Assembly (NCBI GenBank): GCA_015039465.1
Contig: MU130382.1
Coordinates: forward strand, 292,386 to 356,385
Length of the DNA stretch: 64,000 bases
Reading direction: 5' to 3'
Origin: Phlegmacium glaucopus
Taxonomy: Eukaryota; Basidiomycota; Agaricomycetes; Agaricales; Cortinariaceae
Below are positions 37,796-50,109 of this stretch, piece after piece (within the stretch, counting starts at the first letter, position 1; each line of letters opens with the position of its first letter). Made by a program: the position numbers and the translations under genes. Below the pieces are notes generated by a model, which was not told where the DNA came from, searched no databases, and was given only the letters and a program-made list of their open reading frames with translations.

Positions 37796-39236
37796 TCATT
37801 TGAATATCTGTTTTGATAGTACTTCTCTTCTACGTTTTGCACTTGTGATACATTCTGGGAGTACATCTCTGTTGAGACTATTTTCTTCAGATACGAGAGT
37901 TGAACCCAATTGAGATACGGAGATGAGTTCTCCTTGTTCGCCTACAACTATGGATATGGATGTGTCGAGTAATGGTTCTTCGAAAGATGTTGGGTCTGCT
38001 AGGACGTGTTTTCTGTGACAACAAAGAAGGCGTGAGGTGAGAGAATGTAAGAAACGGATTACGCACGAGTTGAATATACCAAAAGAAACGCTGATGGGGG
38101 TGTTGGGGTTCAATTGCAGAGGTAACTTGGGAGCTCGTCTGGAACAGACGGTAACGTTTTTTTCAGGATCAAAGGTCGCTTGAGGAAGGCGTGCTATATG
38201 GAACGGTATGCGCACACAGAAGGGGAGAGGAAAACGAGAGTAAAAGGAGTAAGGAGAATGAGACGGATCAGAAAAGAGTATATATATAGGAATTTCTAGA
38301 AAATATATACGTACTATTCTTCAAAGCAGCTACCATTGCAAGAAGTGTAGCGTCAAATGCGTTCCCGTCGTAGTTGATACATGTGGCATCGACGTAAAGA
38401 ACCCATACTGACTTTCCTCGGTGAATGCACAGAGAAGAGAGCGGAAGGATACTGGATCTAAAAAAAAAAAGGGTAAGAAGGGTCAGGATAGTGGTTCGGA
38501 GACAGAATTTTAGTAATGAAAGACGCAATATGAGATAGAAAACTGCCGAGGTCAAGGGGAAACCCGAGAAATATGTGCTGCAAAATGCACAATGGCAATA
38601 CTGACGCAATCAAGACTTGGTTAAGCCGATCGGAGAGGACTTGTGCTTCTTCAGTCGGTGGACCGGGTTTGAATTTTGGAGAACACATGGCTGGAAGGTC
38701 GAGGTTGGGAACTATTTTAACCAGCCAGTCAAAATGAATGATACGAAAAGGAAGGGAAAGAGTCATAAAAGAATACCTAAGAAACCTTCTCCATCGCGAT
38801 CTAGTTCAGGTTCTGAGATCTCAGCTTTGACTCCGCAGACGACTGTCGTATTTCCCATTCGAACGAGTGCGGACCCATTTGCAGTTGAGATAGAACCTAA
38901 GCTCGTCATGCATCGCAAGTATCGATGGATCATTATTAGAACAAGTCAAACTTCCCCAAGGCTTGGCAATGGAAAAGGGATCTCCCTAAAAAACTCACCA
39001 ACGTTCACATGTACATCGCGAAATCCATCGCATGGCCTTTTATCTGGTCTGATGTTCTCTGCTAGGAACCGTTCAAGGTAAGCGCGTGGATGGAGTCGTT
39101 GAAAGACGGCGACCTTGAGCGCGTCTTCTTCTGATTGTGATAGAGTCGACGGCGCTGTAAAGTTCGTCGCAGACATGGCTGATGCTGAGAGAGTTGAAGG
39201 TAATACCATATATGGTAATAGATTAGATGTTGCCAC
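37796..39236 (-). CDS. RRP43: RRP43, RNase PH-like subunit of the RNA exosome
   Basis: Six exons keep phase: 38999-39236, 38777-38896, 38606-38711, 38315-38457, 38067-38193, 37796-38012, giving 316 residues. The product is a structural ring subunit of the 3'-5' RNA exosome (human EXOSC8), in nucleus and cytoplasm. Visible: RPDKRPCDGFRDVHVNVG, then SISTANGSALVRMGNTT and VCGVKAEISEPELD, then VPNLDLPAMCSPKFKPGPP, SVWVLYVDATCINYDGN and the C-terminal RNase PH domain 2 (DPTSFEEPLLDTSISIVVG). The phosphorolytic residues of bacterial RNase PH are not expected in this subunit. Methionines at residues 10 and 21 are alternative starts, so the first 20 residues are uncertain. Confidence 0.9.
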
Positions 39237-39530
39237 CCCATTGTCAGCGGATGAAGAGATGAGATGGGGTAAACTTTGTTATTATTGTGCTCCTAGTAAG
39301 ACGCTTAATAGATATAACCGTTGAACTTAGGGTCCAAAAAAATAGGAGAAATACATATTTTCTGGTACATGGCGCATTACCCGCGCCTGAGCGCTCATCA
39401 AGATTGATTAATATTATGAATATCCTGTGTTTCAGGATCATTTGTCATAAAGACACGAGAGCCCCCTCGGGGATTTCATTTCGAGTATTTAAATTACTAT
39501 TTTGTGAGATACGGAATAAAATCGGACAAA

Positions 39531-40790
39531 CTAACTCGTGACGAAACCCTTGAGCACCGCTAGCTCCGCATTGATGATACTACTCGTCGCAGCGCCAATC
39601 GAGACATTATTCGCCAGGATTACAAACTTGATATCCAATACCTGACATTGCCTGACCCTACCCACAGAAACACCAGCACCGTCTTGGAAATACCTATCGA
39701 GTCTCGGTTGTGGCCTATCAGGCTCTTCATGTACCGTAATCGCATGTCTGGGGGCGCTAGGGCAGCCGAGCGTCTGAGCATCAGGCGTAAATGCCGTCAG
39801 CGCCTCCCTTACTTGTTGTGGACTCGGTGGTGGTCGCCTCGCAAACCGCACAGAAACACACTCCGTGTGTCCATCAATGACTGCCACTCGGTTGCAAGAC
39901 GCAGAAACACGCAATGGGTGTCTTGCGTGCATGTCGAAGCTTTTAACTCCTTGGTCGTCCTCTGTGATCCCGCCCAGAATTTTAAGAGTCTCCCATTCCA
40001 TCTTTTCTTCCTCGCCGCTTATATAAGGGATAACGTTATCCATTATATCCAGGCTTGAGATCCCCGGGTATCCCGCACCAGAGATGGCTTGCATAGTAGT
40101 GACGAGGAGCAGCTCGATGGGACCAAACGCCTTTTCGAGCGCGCTAAGAGGGATAACACATCCTGTCGTAGAACAGTTTGCGTTCGTCACTATAAAGCCA
40201 TTTTTCAGAGGTGGGGACTGTAGAGATTGTTGTTGATGAATGATAGATAGATGGGAGGGATTGACCAGAGGAACGATAAGGGGAACGTGAGGATCACGCC
40301 TGTAATTCTTCGCATTGGAGAATACAGCCAGATCAGCATGTCGGAAAGCTTCCTCTGTAAATTCGGATTAAAAAAAAAAAGATTAAGCGGATTCAGAGAT
40401 CTTGGCACTTATTTTTAAAAAAGATTATATATTGTACCCACCAATCTCTCCAGCCACATCCGAATCCAACCCAGAGAAAATGATTGCACATCCTTTAAAA
40501 TATTCCGGTTTACATTCATGCACCAGCATCTCCCTTACATTTTGCGGAATAGGTGTCACTTGTTTCCAACTGACCGCCTTTAGATACGGTTTGCCCGCAG
40601 ATCGAGGGGATGCGCCGAGGGCGTGGATCACAAACCATGGATGAGCAGACAACAAGGTGATGAACCTCTGCCCAACAGTCCCGGTCGCACCCAAGATCCC
40701 GACGTTGACCTTTCCTCCGGGTTGTTGCATGGTCGTCAGAGGGTATTTCGAAAGCAGAGGGCTGGAAGAAAAGGCGATATCATCCATCAA
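39531..40790 (-). CDS. HOM2: Aspartate-semialdehyde dehydrogenase
   Basis: Two exons (40442-40790, 39531-40354) give 390 residues. It converts beta-aspartyl phosphate to aspartate semialdehyde with NADPH, the branch point to threonine, methionine and, in other organisms, lysine. Visible: the NADP loop GILGATGTVGQRF, the catalytic cysteine in NANCSTTGC, SGAGYPG, and the catalytic His/Arg region RVSASCNRVAVIDGHTE. Yeast Hom2 is about 365 residues. The extra N-terminal residues here suggest that the second methionine (MQQPGGKVNVG, near 40730) may be the real start. Confidence 0.92.
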
Positions 40791-41821
40791 TCGCTAAAAT
40801 CCTGAGATAATTGAATCCAAGTAAGTACTGTGAAAGCTTGGACTTACTTTGACAAGTTCACATCTGCAGAAAAGACCGAAAAGAGGTTGTTTGTACACGT
40901 GACTATGATGGATCTTTATCTGATAACCTGAAGAACATATCTAGACAAAGGTCGGGGCTTTTTCACAGAGTTAGGAAGTAAAGTTTGCTTCCAAGTTTCA
41001 ACATCTTAACAATAGCGAGGTACCTTCTGAGAGAACAATTGGTTGGTGGGAATAACCCAGCCATCTGTTTTCCGAAGTAACCTTAGTCGATCATTTGCGG
41101 TTCAAGCAGATTCTTCCATCAGGCACCACACCCACTCGAGGATTCCAGCATGTCCGAGAATGGATCTTCGTATAGTCCCAAAAACGACAAAGATAAATTC
41201 ATAAACGGTTTGATAGTTATCGATATGAACAAAGGGATATTTTTGGGGAATCTGAGGGAAAACAGAACCCCATGGGCGCTATCATCCATCGATCAGCGCT
41301 CGAGAACATGTGTCGCGTAGCCACGGTACCACTCCATGAAGACCATCGGCTATAAGTACCGCATGGCTGGCAAGATTGACCTTCTGCTCAACGTGGCGAT
41401 CGAACATGCGCAGGTGTATTCTCATCCGAGTCGAAAGCGTTTTTATTTGGGTTATGCCAAGGTTCAAAAGGTTTATGACACCGGGTACGATGTGAAAGGG
41501 AGTCCGTATTTGTAGATTATATACGTACGATGCACCCCATAATATCATATAGAAAAAGCTGCGTGTTGTTAAGAGATTACAGCAACTTGGAATATAAAGT
41601 TCATCGGGGAGTCGTAATGACTCGGATTTGGGGAGCACAACATGTATTTGGCAGGTTGAGTTTAAGAGGCTTAACCAATATTAGGCTTAGCATAAAATAA
41701 ATATAATTTACCATTCCACGTGTCCTGGTGTTTGGTTACAAGGCGTCCGAACAATACTACTCGAGTCCAACATTGAGGGCGGTGGCGCCCCTTTGCACAT
41801 TAACGTTTAACCCTAACAACC
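40791..41821. other. 1-kb divergent intergenic region
   Basis: It holds the promoters of the dehydrogenase (left) and EMC6 (right). A CACGTG core occurs in TTCCACGTGTCC near 41713. No gene seen. Confidence 0.5.
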
Positions 41822-42299
41822 ATGTCGACGCCAGCAGAAGCTGCTAGTGCTCAACGCATTTACCCCCCTAATGTCATTGCAAACTCTTCCCTGACTTCCG
41901 TCAAGTTCCTATCCGCGTGTTTCGCAGGTGCAGCGGCAGGCATCTTGGGGCTAGAAAACTGGCTCGGTTTCGCACTTTTCCTATCTTCGACACTCTTCAC
42001 TTCGGCATGCATTTACGCCATTAACTGCCAGGGCAAACCTTCCAAATATCTTCAGGGTGGTGTTACAGAACTCGTGAACCCAGGGCAGGATAATGCATTT
42101 ACATTCGTTCTTGTGTGGACCCTATTCTATGGTTTGTCTGTTTACTCTTTCCCGAGTATCACGATATGTTAATTATAGAACATAATACAGGAATTGTACA
42201 CGGTGAGTTTCGTCATGCCATTCAATCGCTCCTCGTGGCCGAGGCGGTTAGTTAGTGCTGGAAAGCGGACCTGATCAGCTATCTACAGTTTACGACTGA
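41822..42299 (+). CDS. EMC6: EMC6, ER membrane protein complex subunit 6
   Basis: Three exons: 41822-42131, a 12-nt micro-exon 42191-42202, and 42289-42299, giving 110 residues, the same length as human EMC6. Part of the ER insertase that places tail-anchored and multipass proteins in the membrane. Visible: YPPNVIANSSLTSVKF, then two hydrophobic segments (CFAGAAAGILGL, LGFALFLSSTLFTSACIYAI), a loop with GGVTELVNPGQDN, a third membrane segment and the family's typical ending IVHVYD. That ending is produced only if the micro-exon is spliced in, which supports the model. Confidence 0.85.
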
Positions 42300-42816
42300 G
42301 GCATCATCTTGGCAAGCATCAGACATCTCCTTTGGGTATCCTATTTATGTGAGCCAAGGATACTTTGCTCTTCATTGTCCTTCCACGACTAAGAAAAAAT
42401 TACTCCACCTATCGATTCAGGTGATCAACCGCGAGGCCCGTAGGTACGGATAATGACCTCACCTTCTAAATCCTTTTATGTTGGGAATCGCTGTTGGAAA
42501 AAACTCTGTAAACCATACATAATACGTCGATTGACCGGATCAAAAGAAAAGAACTCACGAAAGCGTAATCTCTTTTCCACATGACATTTTGCATACTACC
42601 CTTCTCACTTCTTGCTCACCGACGAAAAACCAATCTCATCTAGATCTAAGGTTTCATGATGACCTTAACCCATGAGAAACTTCACCCATCTCCAGAACAA
42701 GCTTGTTTTCGGGGTTTCAAGTAAAAACCCAGCAACTTGGTGGCGTTTTTCATCAGGGATGGAGCTTGCGAAACTTGCAAAATAACAGATTTGATTGCAG
42801 ATAGCCGGGAGGGATT

Positions 42817-42870
42817 GCCACGTGGGGAGTCCCACGCGATTAGCACCGTGCTGTCGGTTTTGCCACGTGG
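42817..42870. promoter_or_regulatory. Two GCCACGTGG palindromes upstream of the DUF6593 gene
   Basis: Identical 9-bp sites at 42817-42825 and 42862-42870 lie about 170-220 bp before the start at 43040. CACGTG is the core bound by bHLH factors such as Cbf1 and Pho4. That they regulate this gene is inference. Confidence 0.45.
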
Positions 42871-43039
42871 CGGATGTGGCTGTGCGCTCCCCCGTTTCCG
42901 GTTATCCCGTTGAGGAACACAGAAAAAGAGAAAAGACGAGCTTGGGTAGACGGAATTACTTGTCCAGTTTTGCCTTATCCCTCTCCCCCTTCGCATATCC
43001 CTATCCTTTTTTCTAGACTCCCTACCAAAGCAATACTCG

Positions 43040-43894
43040 ATGTCCTCATCCTCAAACACCTACGCTCTCCTCCAATACGACGGAGATCCGCTCAGTCATC
43101 GGTATATAGATCACGAAGGACGACTTGCTTTCACCATGTAAAAAAACCTTTTTATTTATTTCCATTCAATGCAGGACTCTCATCATTTTTTTATACATTC
43201 TAGCCAGGAGGTATGGATGCTTGGTCCCTTGGATCAAACAATGGTTATCAATTAAGCGCGCTACCCCATCGTTTTCATGTTTCTTTTTCTAGGTTTCGCG
43301 CAGCCCAAACCCTGTAGTCAGACTCATCCGTGAGGGAGCTTGGTCACAACAGCACCCAACTATCATGGGACCGGACAATTCATATTTCTATCTTGGTCCC
43401 GAGAGCACGGCGGGATATATCGTCTATGGCAACAACCGCACCCATATACCAATGAACTTTTTCCTACGACCGGGGAGACGGGAAGGTAGCCTGTAGGTTT
43501 TTATTTATTTTAATTATAATCCAGATCATCATCCGACTCACTTTTTCATAGGTCGAGATATTTTAGAGCTCAAAGTGGGAAAGATTATAAATGGAGGATC
43601 GGATCGCATCGAATGGAGGTCAGCCTTTCCCCCGACCCCCTCCGTTATACGATTTTTTACCGGCCCCTCGCTGATATTATTTACTACTCTTTTTTTTTTC
43701 GTTCCGGAACCTTTTATGGTCGCTCCATCATTTAGTGTTTAGACGGACGTACTACACTGGCAACGTGGGAAGTCAGTGCTCCCTCCGAAGCATTTTACGC
43801 ACGCCTCATCATAAAACCCAACGCAATGCCACTCGTCACGGAAATCGTAACCACGCTCGTTCTGAATCGCATGGCTATAGCTCTAGGATGGTAG
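43040..43894 (+). CDS. DUF6593 family protein
   Basis: Five exons keep phase: 43040-43137, a 7-nt micro-exon 43204-43210, 43293-43492, 43552-43618, 43736-43894, giving 176 residues. I recognise the layout of DUF6593, a beta-rich family widespread in Agaricomycetes and of unknown function: an N-terminal THR-like opening (YIDHEGRLAFT), a strand pair around YFYLGPESTAGYIVYGNN, a core FRAQSGKDYKWRIGSHRME, and a C-terminal YARLIIKPNAMPLVTEIV segment. No signal peptide or membrane segment. The micro-exon CCAGGAG is needed to connect exon 1 (phase 2) with the frame reading VSRSPNPVVRLIREGAW; direct joining gives a stop. Confidence 0.7.
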
Positions 43895-44314
43895 TAGTAA
43901 AAAAAAAAACACCCCCTTTTTTTGGAATTTACATGTATACGATATTATCTATCCCGAATAATACGAAATTTCAATACTGTATTAGTAAATTCTACGTCCC
44001 CCTCCCCACCCCATCCTTTTATCTCTACATTGCTCAAGTACATCTTTGTTTACTACTGGCAATACGACTTTATTGATTGACCGGCTTCCCCCCCTCATTT
44101 CTATCACAATTTGGCAGCAACAAAATTCGTTCACTACTCATCCCGTCGAAATGCCTACTCGCTTGAGATGCCCATCAGAAGCCGAGGAAATAATCACCGC
44201 ACGGAGCAAGTTTCTATTTAAAATATTTTTGTTCGGAAATTAAAAAAGAAATATCTATGTAGCAGCCCTGGTTCCAGCAGTTTCCCACCCCATCTTAACC
44301 GACACTATAGTCTA
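43895..44314. other. Convergent 3' spacer
   Basis: 3' flanks of the DUF6593 gene and TTC27. A-, T- and C-rich runs only, no gene seen. Confidence 0.5.
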
Positions 44315-47140
44315 CTATAGTTCAGTTTCCTTACGCAACTCATCCTGCAGCTTCGTCAAACGGAACCATTCGGGCTCATCTTCGAAATCTCGTGTACGAC
44401 CGATGAACGTCCGCACGATACTGCGAGCTTGTACTTTCCACTTGTACCCTTCAACTCTCGGTCCGAAGTTACTCAAAATATCCACGATTTCTTCCACCTC
44501 TGTCACCGCGTCTCGCCACTTGACCAAGTCAGTCTCGCCCTTCTCGACGGTGCCGGCAGGGCCACACCTGAAACCATCCAGATAGGCTTTGATGGCGTCT
44601 TCCCATTTGTGCTGCCAGGATTCCAAACGTGCATAAGCGCGGAAAATTCGAGGCGTGGACATACGTGGAAGAATACTGCGTTCAAAAAGTCCCAGAACAT
44701 TTCTGTATAGTCCATGACCCTCGTTCGGATTCAAATCCTCACCGTTTTTCACGGCATCTTCAAGTTTGGAAGGTGCCCGTATAACGGCATCGACGAGTCT
44801 GTCGAGCACATCTTCATCGACTGAATTCGCACCCACTTTGTCACCAGTCTGATCCACTATGCGACCCAAAGCCCTGCAGGCCTCTTGAAGCTCACCGACA
44901 TCCATAGAAACCACCATATAGTTGTACCACATTCGCCAGTTTTCGTAGCTGTACCGCAAGCCCTGTTTAAGGGCACGGAATGCAAGCATTTTATGTTCAA
45001 AAGGGATCAAATTTGGAAGTTCATCCGACGATGTTTCCTCGGTTGTCTAGGAAAAAGAGTAAGTGAGAAACTTTTGAGGGTACAAATATAATCCACATGC
45101 CTGTGGCAGGGATGGCGGAGCAGACTCTGACACCTCGTCGATCTGAGATATTTTTCTGGTAGTTCCCATCCGAAGATACATGCTTGCTAAATTATTCCAG
45201 CTCTCCCCGTCCTCTTCATCAATGGAAACGCATCGACTGAAAGCGTTCTTGGCAGACTCCCAATCTTCCACCCGCATGCACGCGCACCCAAGGATAAACC
45301 ATGATCGTGTCAAAAGGGGATTAATCTTCACCGCTCGTTTCAAACAGACGATAGCTTCCGGGAACTTGCTTCGTGCAAAGTAATAACCACCCAGCGACCG
45401 CATGGCCCTTCCAGAAGTCTCTTTTGATACAGTCCAGGCGCGCTCGTAATGCTCGGCTGCATTATCGGGCTCGAGGTCTCCTAGGAGGCACCATAATTTT
45501 GCTTCTCGGGTAGCATCTTCCACAACTTTGCGGTGACCCGTGTTGAATTTGCCACGAGAAATGACGGCCGCGGCTTCGGCCTTCCTCCCTTCCAATAGAT
45601 CTCTTACAATGACAATACCCTTCTCTGGTTTATCTAACGCGCCGTAACAATTGACAACGTCCTCCCACATCTCGAGCCGCTCGAAGATTTCAAGGGCCGA
45701 CTTAACCACTCCAAGACTGAGGAACCTTTGCGCAAGCTCTTTCTCCATTTCCCATCGACTGGGTATGGGAATTGAGTGGAAGTAGAGTAGGCGTTCTGAG
45801 GTTGTAGAATCTGAAGTGGGCATTTGATCAATCAGAGCCTGCAATTGGAAGGTTGACCGTTCCACGGTACGTGTGCGCGATGATTCTAAACGCGATCTGA
45901 GTAAAAGCGCCATCGTATGAACTGACCAGTTCCTGGGATGTGAGATAACGCGTGAGACGTATGGGCTCATTTGTTCAGTGGTAAGACCGTGCGAGGGCGA
46001 CGTGTTACGGACGTTGAGACAAAGTGAAAGGAGAATACATTGGTCGAGGGGATGAAGAGGAGGTTGGGCAGAAGGGTCGATATGACCCAAACGGGAACCA
46101 CTACCTGCAGGTTTGGAAGATGTGAATTCGGTTTGTTCCAATAAAGTATCATCGTTGAGAGCTATATTCTCTGGGACAGTTTTTTCTTCTTTCGCCAGGT
46201 TATCTGCGAAGTCGTGTGTATTTGTGTCGTCATGCTCCTTTGGGGACAGCCCTACGCCTCGTAAATTGTCAACCAAATGACTTTCGGCTAGCAGGACGAG
46301 TTGGCTGAGTTCTGTCTCTTGGAATTTCGTTCTCTTCCCAAGAGCGCCAGTCAATTCGTATTCCAATCCGGTGGATCGCGCTGCTTCGACAAAGTACTCC
46401 GCTGCAGATTTGTTCTGAGAAAAGAGATGTTCCAATAGTCCAAGTTCTAACCACATCCGTCCAGCGAGATCAGGCTCGGTTGTGAGAGTGACGCTTAAGG
46501 TTTCAAGAGAAACCCGAAAGTCAACGGGAGGTGATACAGGATCGTCAAGAATACTTTGGTGTATAAGTGATGTGCGTAGCCTCCACCACGGTATTGATTT
46601 CAGATGCTTATACGGCAACGCCAGGAGGATCTGAGAGAGTCTCAGAAATACAGGCACTTTTGCGAGGTGGTAAGCAGGCTCGCCCCCGTACGCTAATTCA
46701 GATATTGCTTTTGCATCAATTATCTCTTCTGTTAGCGAACTTGAGGCGCCAGTATAATCTGTGAGAACCTCCAAGGGTGAGAGGTCCAGATCAGGTCCAG
46801 TCCAATTCGCCTGAATAAATGCGTGCATGCATGCAACTGCGAGTGCCAATCGCTCTACTTCCTCATTTACGGAGTCGTGTCCTGGTTCGATCAATAAATC
46901 CAAAGATTCTTGTAACGAACCATCTAGATTGCCAGAAGAAGTTCGGAATAACCTGCGTGCCGTTGGCGACCTGAGTGCGTTTCGAAATTGGCATTCCACG
47001 ACCATTTTTGCAAGATCGGACACAGAGCTTTTCAAATCCGTTACCTGGGGTTCCCATCTTCCTGTCAAAAGAGATATTTCCACTGGAGATAAGTTTTCAA
47101 TAGCCATTCCTGCGATAAAGTTCAAAGTAGAGTTCGTCAC
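44315..47140 (-). CDS. TTC27: TTC27 family tetratricopeptide protein
   Basis: Two exons (45101-47140, 44315-45046) give 923 residues; human TTC27 is 843. The N-terminal half is helical and family-specific (IPWWRLRTSLIHQSILD, EPDLAGRMWLELGLLEHLF). The C-terminal half holds tandem TPR units (RSLGGYYFARSKFPEAIVCL, WFILGCACMRVEDWESAKNA, SWNNLASMYLRMG), then YSYENWRMWYNYMVVSMDVG. Family members are linked to assembly or maturation of large complexes; a precise role here is not claimed. The single intron seems to be GC-AG: CAG/GCATGT to CTAG, 54 nt. It must be removed because it contains a stop. A later methionine (residue 12) is an alternative start. Confidence 0.85.
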
Positions 47141-49016
47141 AATATCTATCGGATCATGTGATCATATTCTGTGACCATCAATCCTGCTACTTACACACTA
47201 CTCTCCTACCGTCAAGCGCCTAGCGCTTAACCCTGGCCGACATGAAATAATGATATAGCCAAGGTAAAGCATATTGAGATGAATTATAAATATATGTCTA
47301 TTAATTATCCCAAAGCTCTTGCTCCCCCGTTTCTCTAGATGTTGTCAGTCGGAATTGAGTCGGAAATTATTGACGCACCATGTAAATTGGTGGTTTCGGG
47401 CCTGAAATTTCCGAATACCGGTATTAATATCAGCCCCACCGTGGAGGCCAGTGGAATTCCTCAACAACAAAAAATATCTTGAGCTTGAGGGGACTTGTAT
47501 CCACTCCGGATATGGCCCGGGATTGAAATGTATCTGTACGACCCTGCGAAGCCCTAAGGCCTTTCGGGAGATTTAAGGTCCCAATTTTCGAAGCTTGAAG
47601 CCCCCCCGGGCCTGCCAAAAGGACGGCCTTGTCACCCCCGGTCAGCTCGTTTCGAAATGTACCGAAAAAAGCTCAATTTTGCAGACAGGCCCATCGATGG
47701 CCGTTCAAGATATAAACGACCTAATGATATGCCAGGATACCATAGGGCACCATATAGGGCAGTATGATAATGATTTTCGTGATGACGCAATTCTTATGAC
47801 TCAGAGTCTATCGCTTCGGCGTAAAATTCCCAGTAAAAAAGGGTTCTAAATTGTAGCGCCAAGAGAGACTTCTAGACTACTAATTGCTCGAAATGCCACT
47901 ATGGTGCAAAGGGGTAGACATGTTAGATGTCAATATGAAGAATAAATCTGCTATCTATTTGATATACCTAGATCCGCTAGATCCTGGGAATCGGCCCAAA
48001 TTTAGCAGATGCTAGCAAATGCTCTGTTACAGTCTGTTACTTATATATAGTTATAGACACATAAAAGGGGCTAGAGGAGGCATAAAGTATTTCTATTTTC
48101 AACTTTTTTCAGTCCATGTAAAGTACTAGTACCGTTTTATTAAATCATCCATCGTGTCAACTAGTATAGCAACGGCGATGACCGGGCAGCGTGCTTTGTG
48201 CTAGCGTTACTATTTTTCCGTGGGTGGATCTATCCTGCTGACAACCACAAAATAAACGATTAGATAGATTAAAGGGGAATGGTTAGCCACTCCACGCCAG
48301 CATACAGGAGCCTGAGTTTTCCGCTCTTTCACCCCGAACCTCCATTCATACAATTGAAACCGTCGTAATTCAGATGGTTACAAATATTTAATAGAATGTA
48401 GTATAACAGCAGTCGAGCTTGGAGATCGAATAGTCTAGCAGCGTGAAAGCGATTGAATAGTAACGCCATGATGTGTGCATGACTCCTTTACATACACTCA
48501 GCAAGAAATCGGCTAAAAATACCTACACCATCAGGAGATAGCTAATTAATAGCGACAGGTAATAGAGCAGGAGGCTAGGGCTCTCCGATTATATTACAGA
48601 AGTCCGAAGGTAAACAATCCAACTTGAGCTAGCTACAAAGAAACTTAGTATGTGGCTTAGAAAGTACCCTGAAATAATTTCAAAGGTCAAGTACCTAGTT
48701 TCTGATGGTTGACTACATGTAATTTACGCCTCAGGGATTGTATTGTATGATTCTTTGGATCTAAGTAATATAGTCCTAGAAGCAAGCAAGGTCACGATGG
48801 CTAAGTCTAGTCGCAAATGAATTGGGTTTGACGGACTTCAAGATGACAAGTGACCTTCAGAAAGATAAGATATGTATAAAACAGCCACGCAGGCTGGAGC
48901 AAGCTAGCGATCTCGGTTTAAAAATAGATTCTTATACATAAGTGGCAACCGAATCACGTGTTCCCCTTTCAAATTAATTTTTTATTTCGTAACTTAGACT
49001 CTTAGTGCTCAAAGTT
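47141..49016. other. 1.9-kb divergent intergenic region, no gene seen
   Basis: Promoter side of both flanking genes. Only short frames. It includes a CCGG/CCCC-rich patch (47500-47640) and A+T-rich sequence with no recognisable transposon ends. Confidence 0.45.
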
Positions 49017-50050
49017 ATGACACAACCTCGTCTGAGCACAGTATTCGACTATTCAGACCTTCGGCTACACCCAGATGGCACTCGCGTTTATCAGAAATCA
49101 ACGAACCTTAGACCTCAAATTACCAAAGTTGCAGTTCAAACGTCTCGTAACAATTGGATTGCGAGAGATGCAGGGGGCCTCGCAAAAACTCCTAAATTCA
49201 GAAAAAAGATCAAAGAGACATCGCAAGATTCACAGGGAGAGGAAGAATTTGTTCGTGTGGAAACTGAGACACACAGTCCTAAGCCAAAGGACGAAGGGCG
49301 CAAGAAGCGTAAAACTAAACGATTCGACGGACGAAAAGCCAAACGACAGGAGTTCTTAGAAAACTACGATTATTTGAATAGGGACGCATCTACTTCAAGC
49401 AACCTCGCCTCAGAGGCCGGAACGAAATATGTTCCAGACGAGCCTTCATCCGTGTGTCCCCTTTTTCCATATTCGCACAAAGATTTCAACATAATATTTT
49501 TGATCAGGACCTTCTGAAATGCATCCATCGTTATGCTTCAGAATATTATACACAGTCTGGCCAGTTATTAAATAGTTCCAGAGAATATCGCAAGCAAAGG
49601 AAAATAAGGCGTGACATAAAGAAAGCCCAAGGTCGAACAAAAATCAGCATTTCACCTACGAACTCGCGGACCCCAAGTCCGAACCATGATTCTCTGGGAT
49701 CTGAGTCTGACATATCAACTCGAGACGGGGACTATGACAACGAAGGTGGCAGTAAATTAGACAAGGGCAAAGAAAAAGAAAAGGCGCCACGGAAAGGACG
49801 ACAACGAACAGCTAAGCAATATCGAGATATGTATAAAGTTTTCGATGGGTCTGCCATCATGGCAATAGGTTAGCAAATCCATTATCACGATTTACAAAGA
49901 TTGGCTTCTAATTTTTGATCTTAAGGGATGTTGATTCAAGAATATATCGTTGATGTACTTGACCCTCAACCATCAGGCGAGTGGGAAGAGGAAATGCGTA
50001 AGGCATTCACAACCGGGCATACTAGTGAAGATGAAGATGAGGGGGACTAG
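49017..50050 (+). CDS. Basic nuclear-type protein, possibly Rrn9-like
   Basis: Three exons keep phase: 49017-49451, 49508-49868, 49926-50050, giving 306 residues. A lysine-rich, disordered first half (KRKTKRFDGRKAKRQEF, likely nuclear signal) leads to a helical block LLKCIHRYASEYYTQSGQLL, a second basic/acidic spacer (KGKEKEKAPRKGRQRTAKQY) and a C-terminal helix pair FDGSAIMAIGMLIQEYI with an acidic end. The spacing of a YASEYY-type helix and a terminal ALMAIG-type helix reminds me of basidiomycete proteins labelled Rrn9 (RNA polymerase I upstream activating factor), but I cannot confirm this. The annotated start is the ATG; an in-frame GTG lies 12 nt upstream. Confidence 0.6.
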
Positions 50051-50109
50051 TTGAAGAGAAGTTCAAACAAATTAATTGGAGCATATGCGATTTTAGAACA
50101 TTGGATGCT

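Noticed and set aside
42228..42290. tRNA-like A box (GTGGCCGAGGCGGTTA) inside EMC6 intron 2
   Set aside because: No matching B box (GGTTCGA-type) or acceptor-stem pairing follows at the right distance, and the stretch is intronic.
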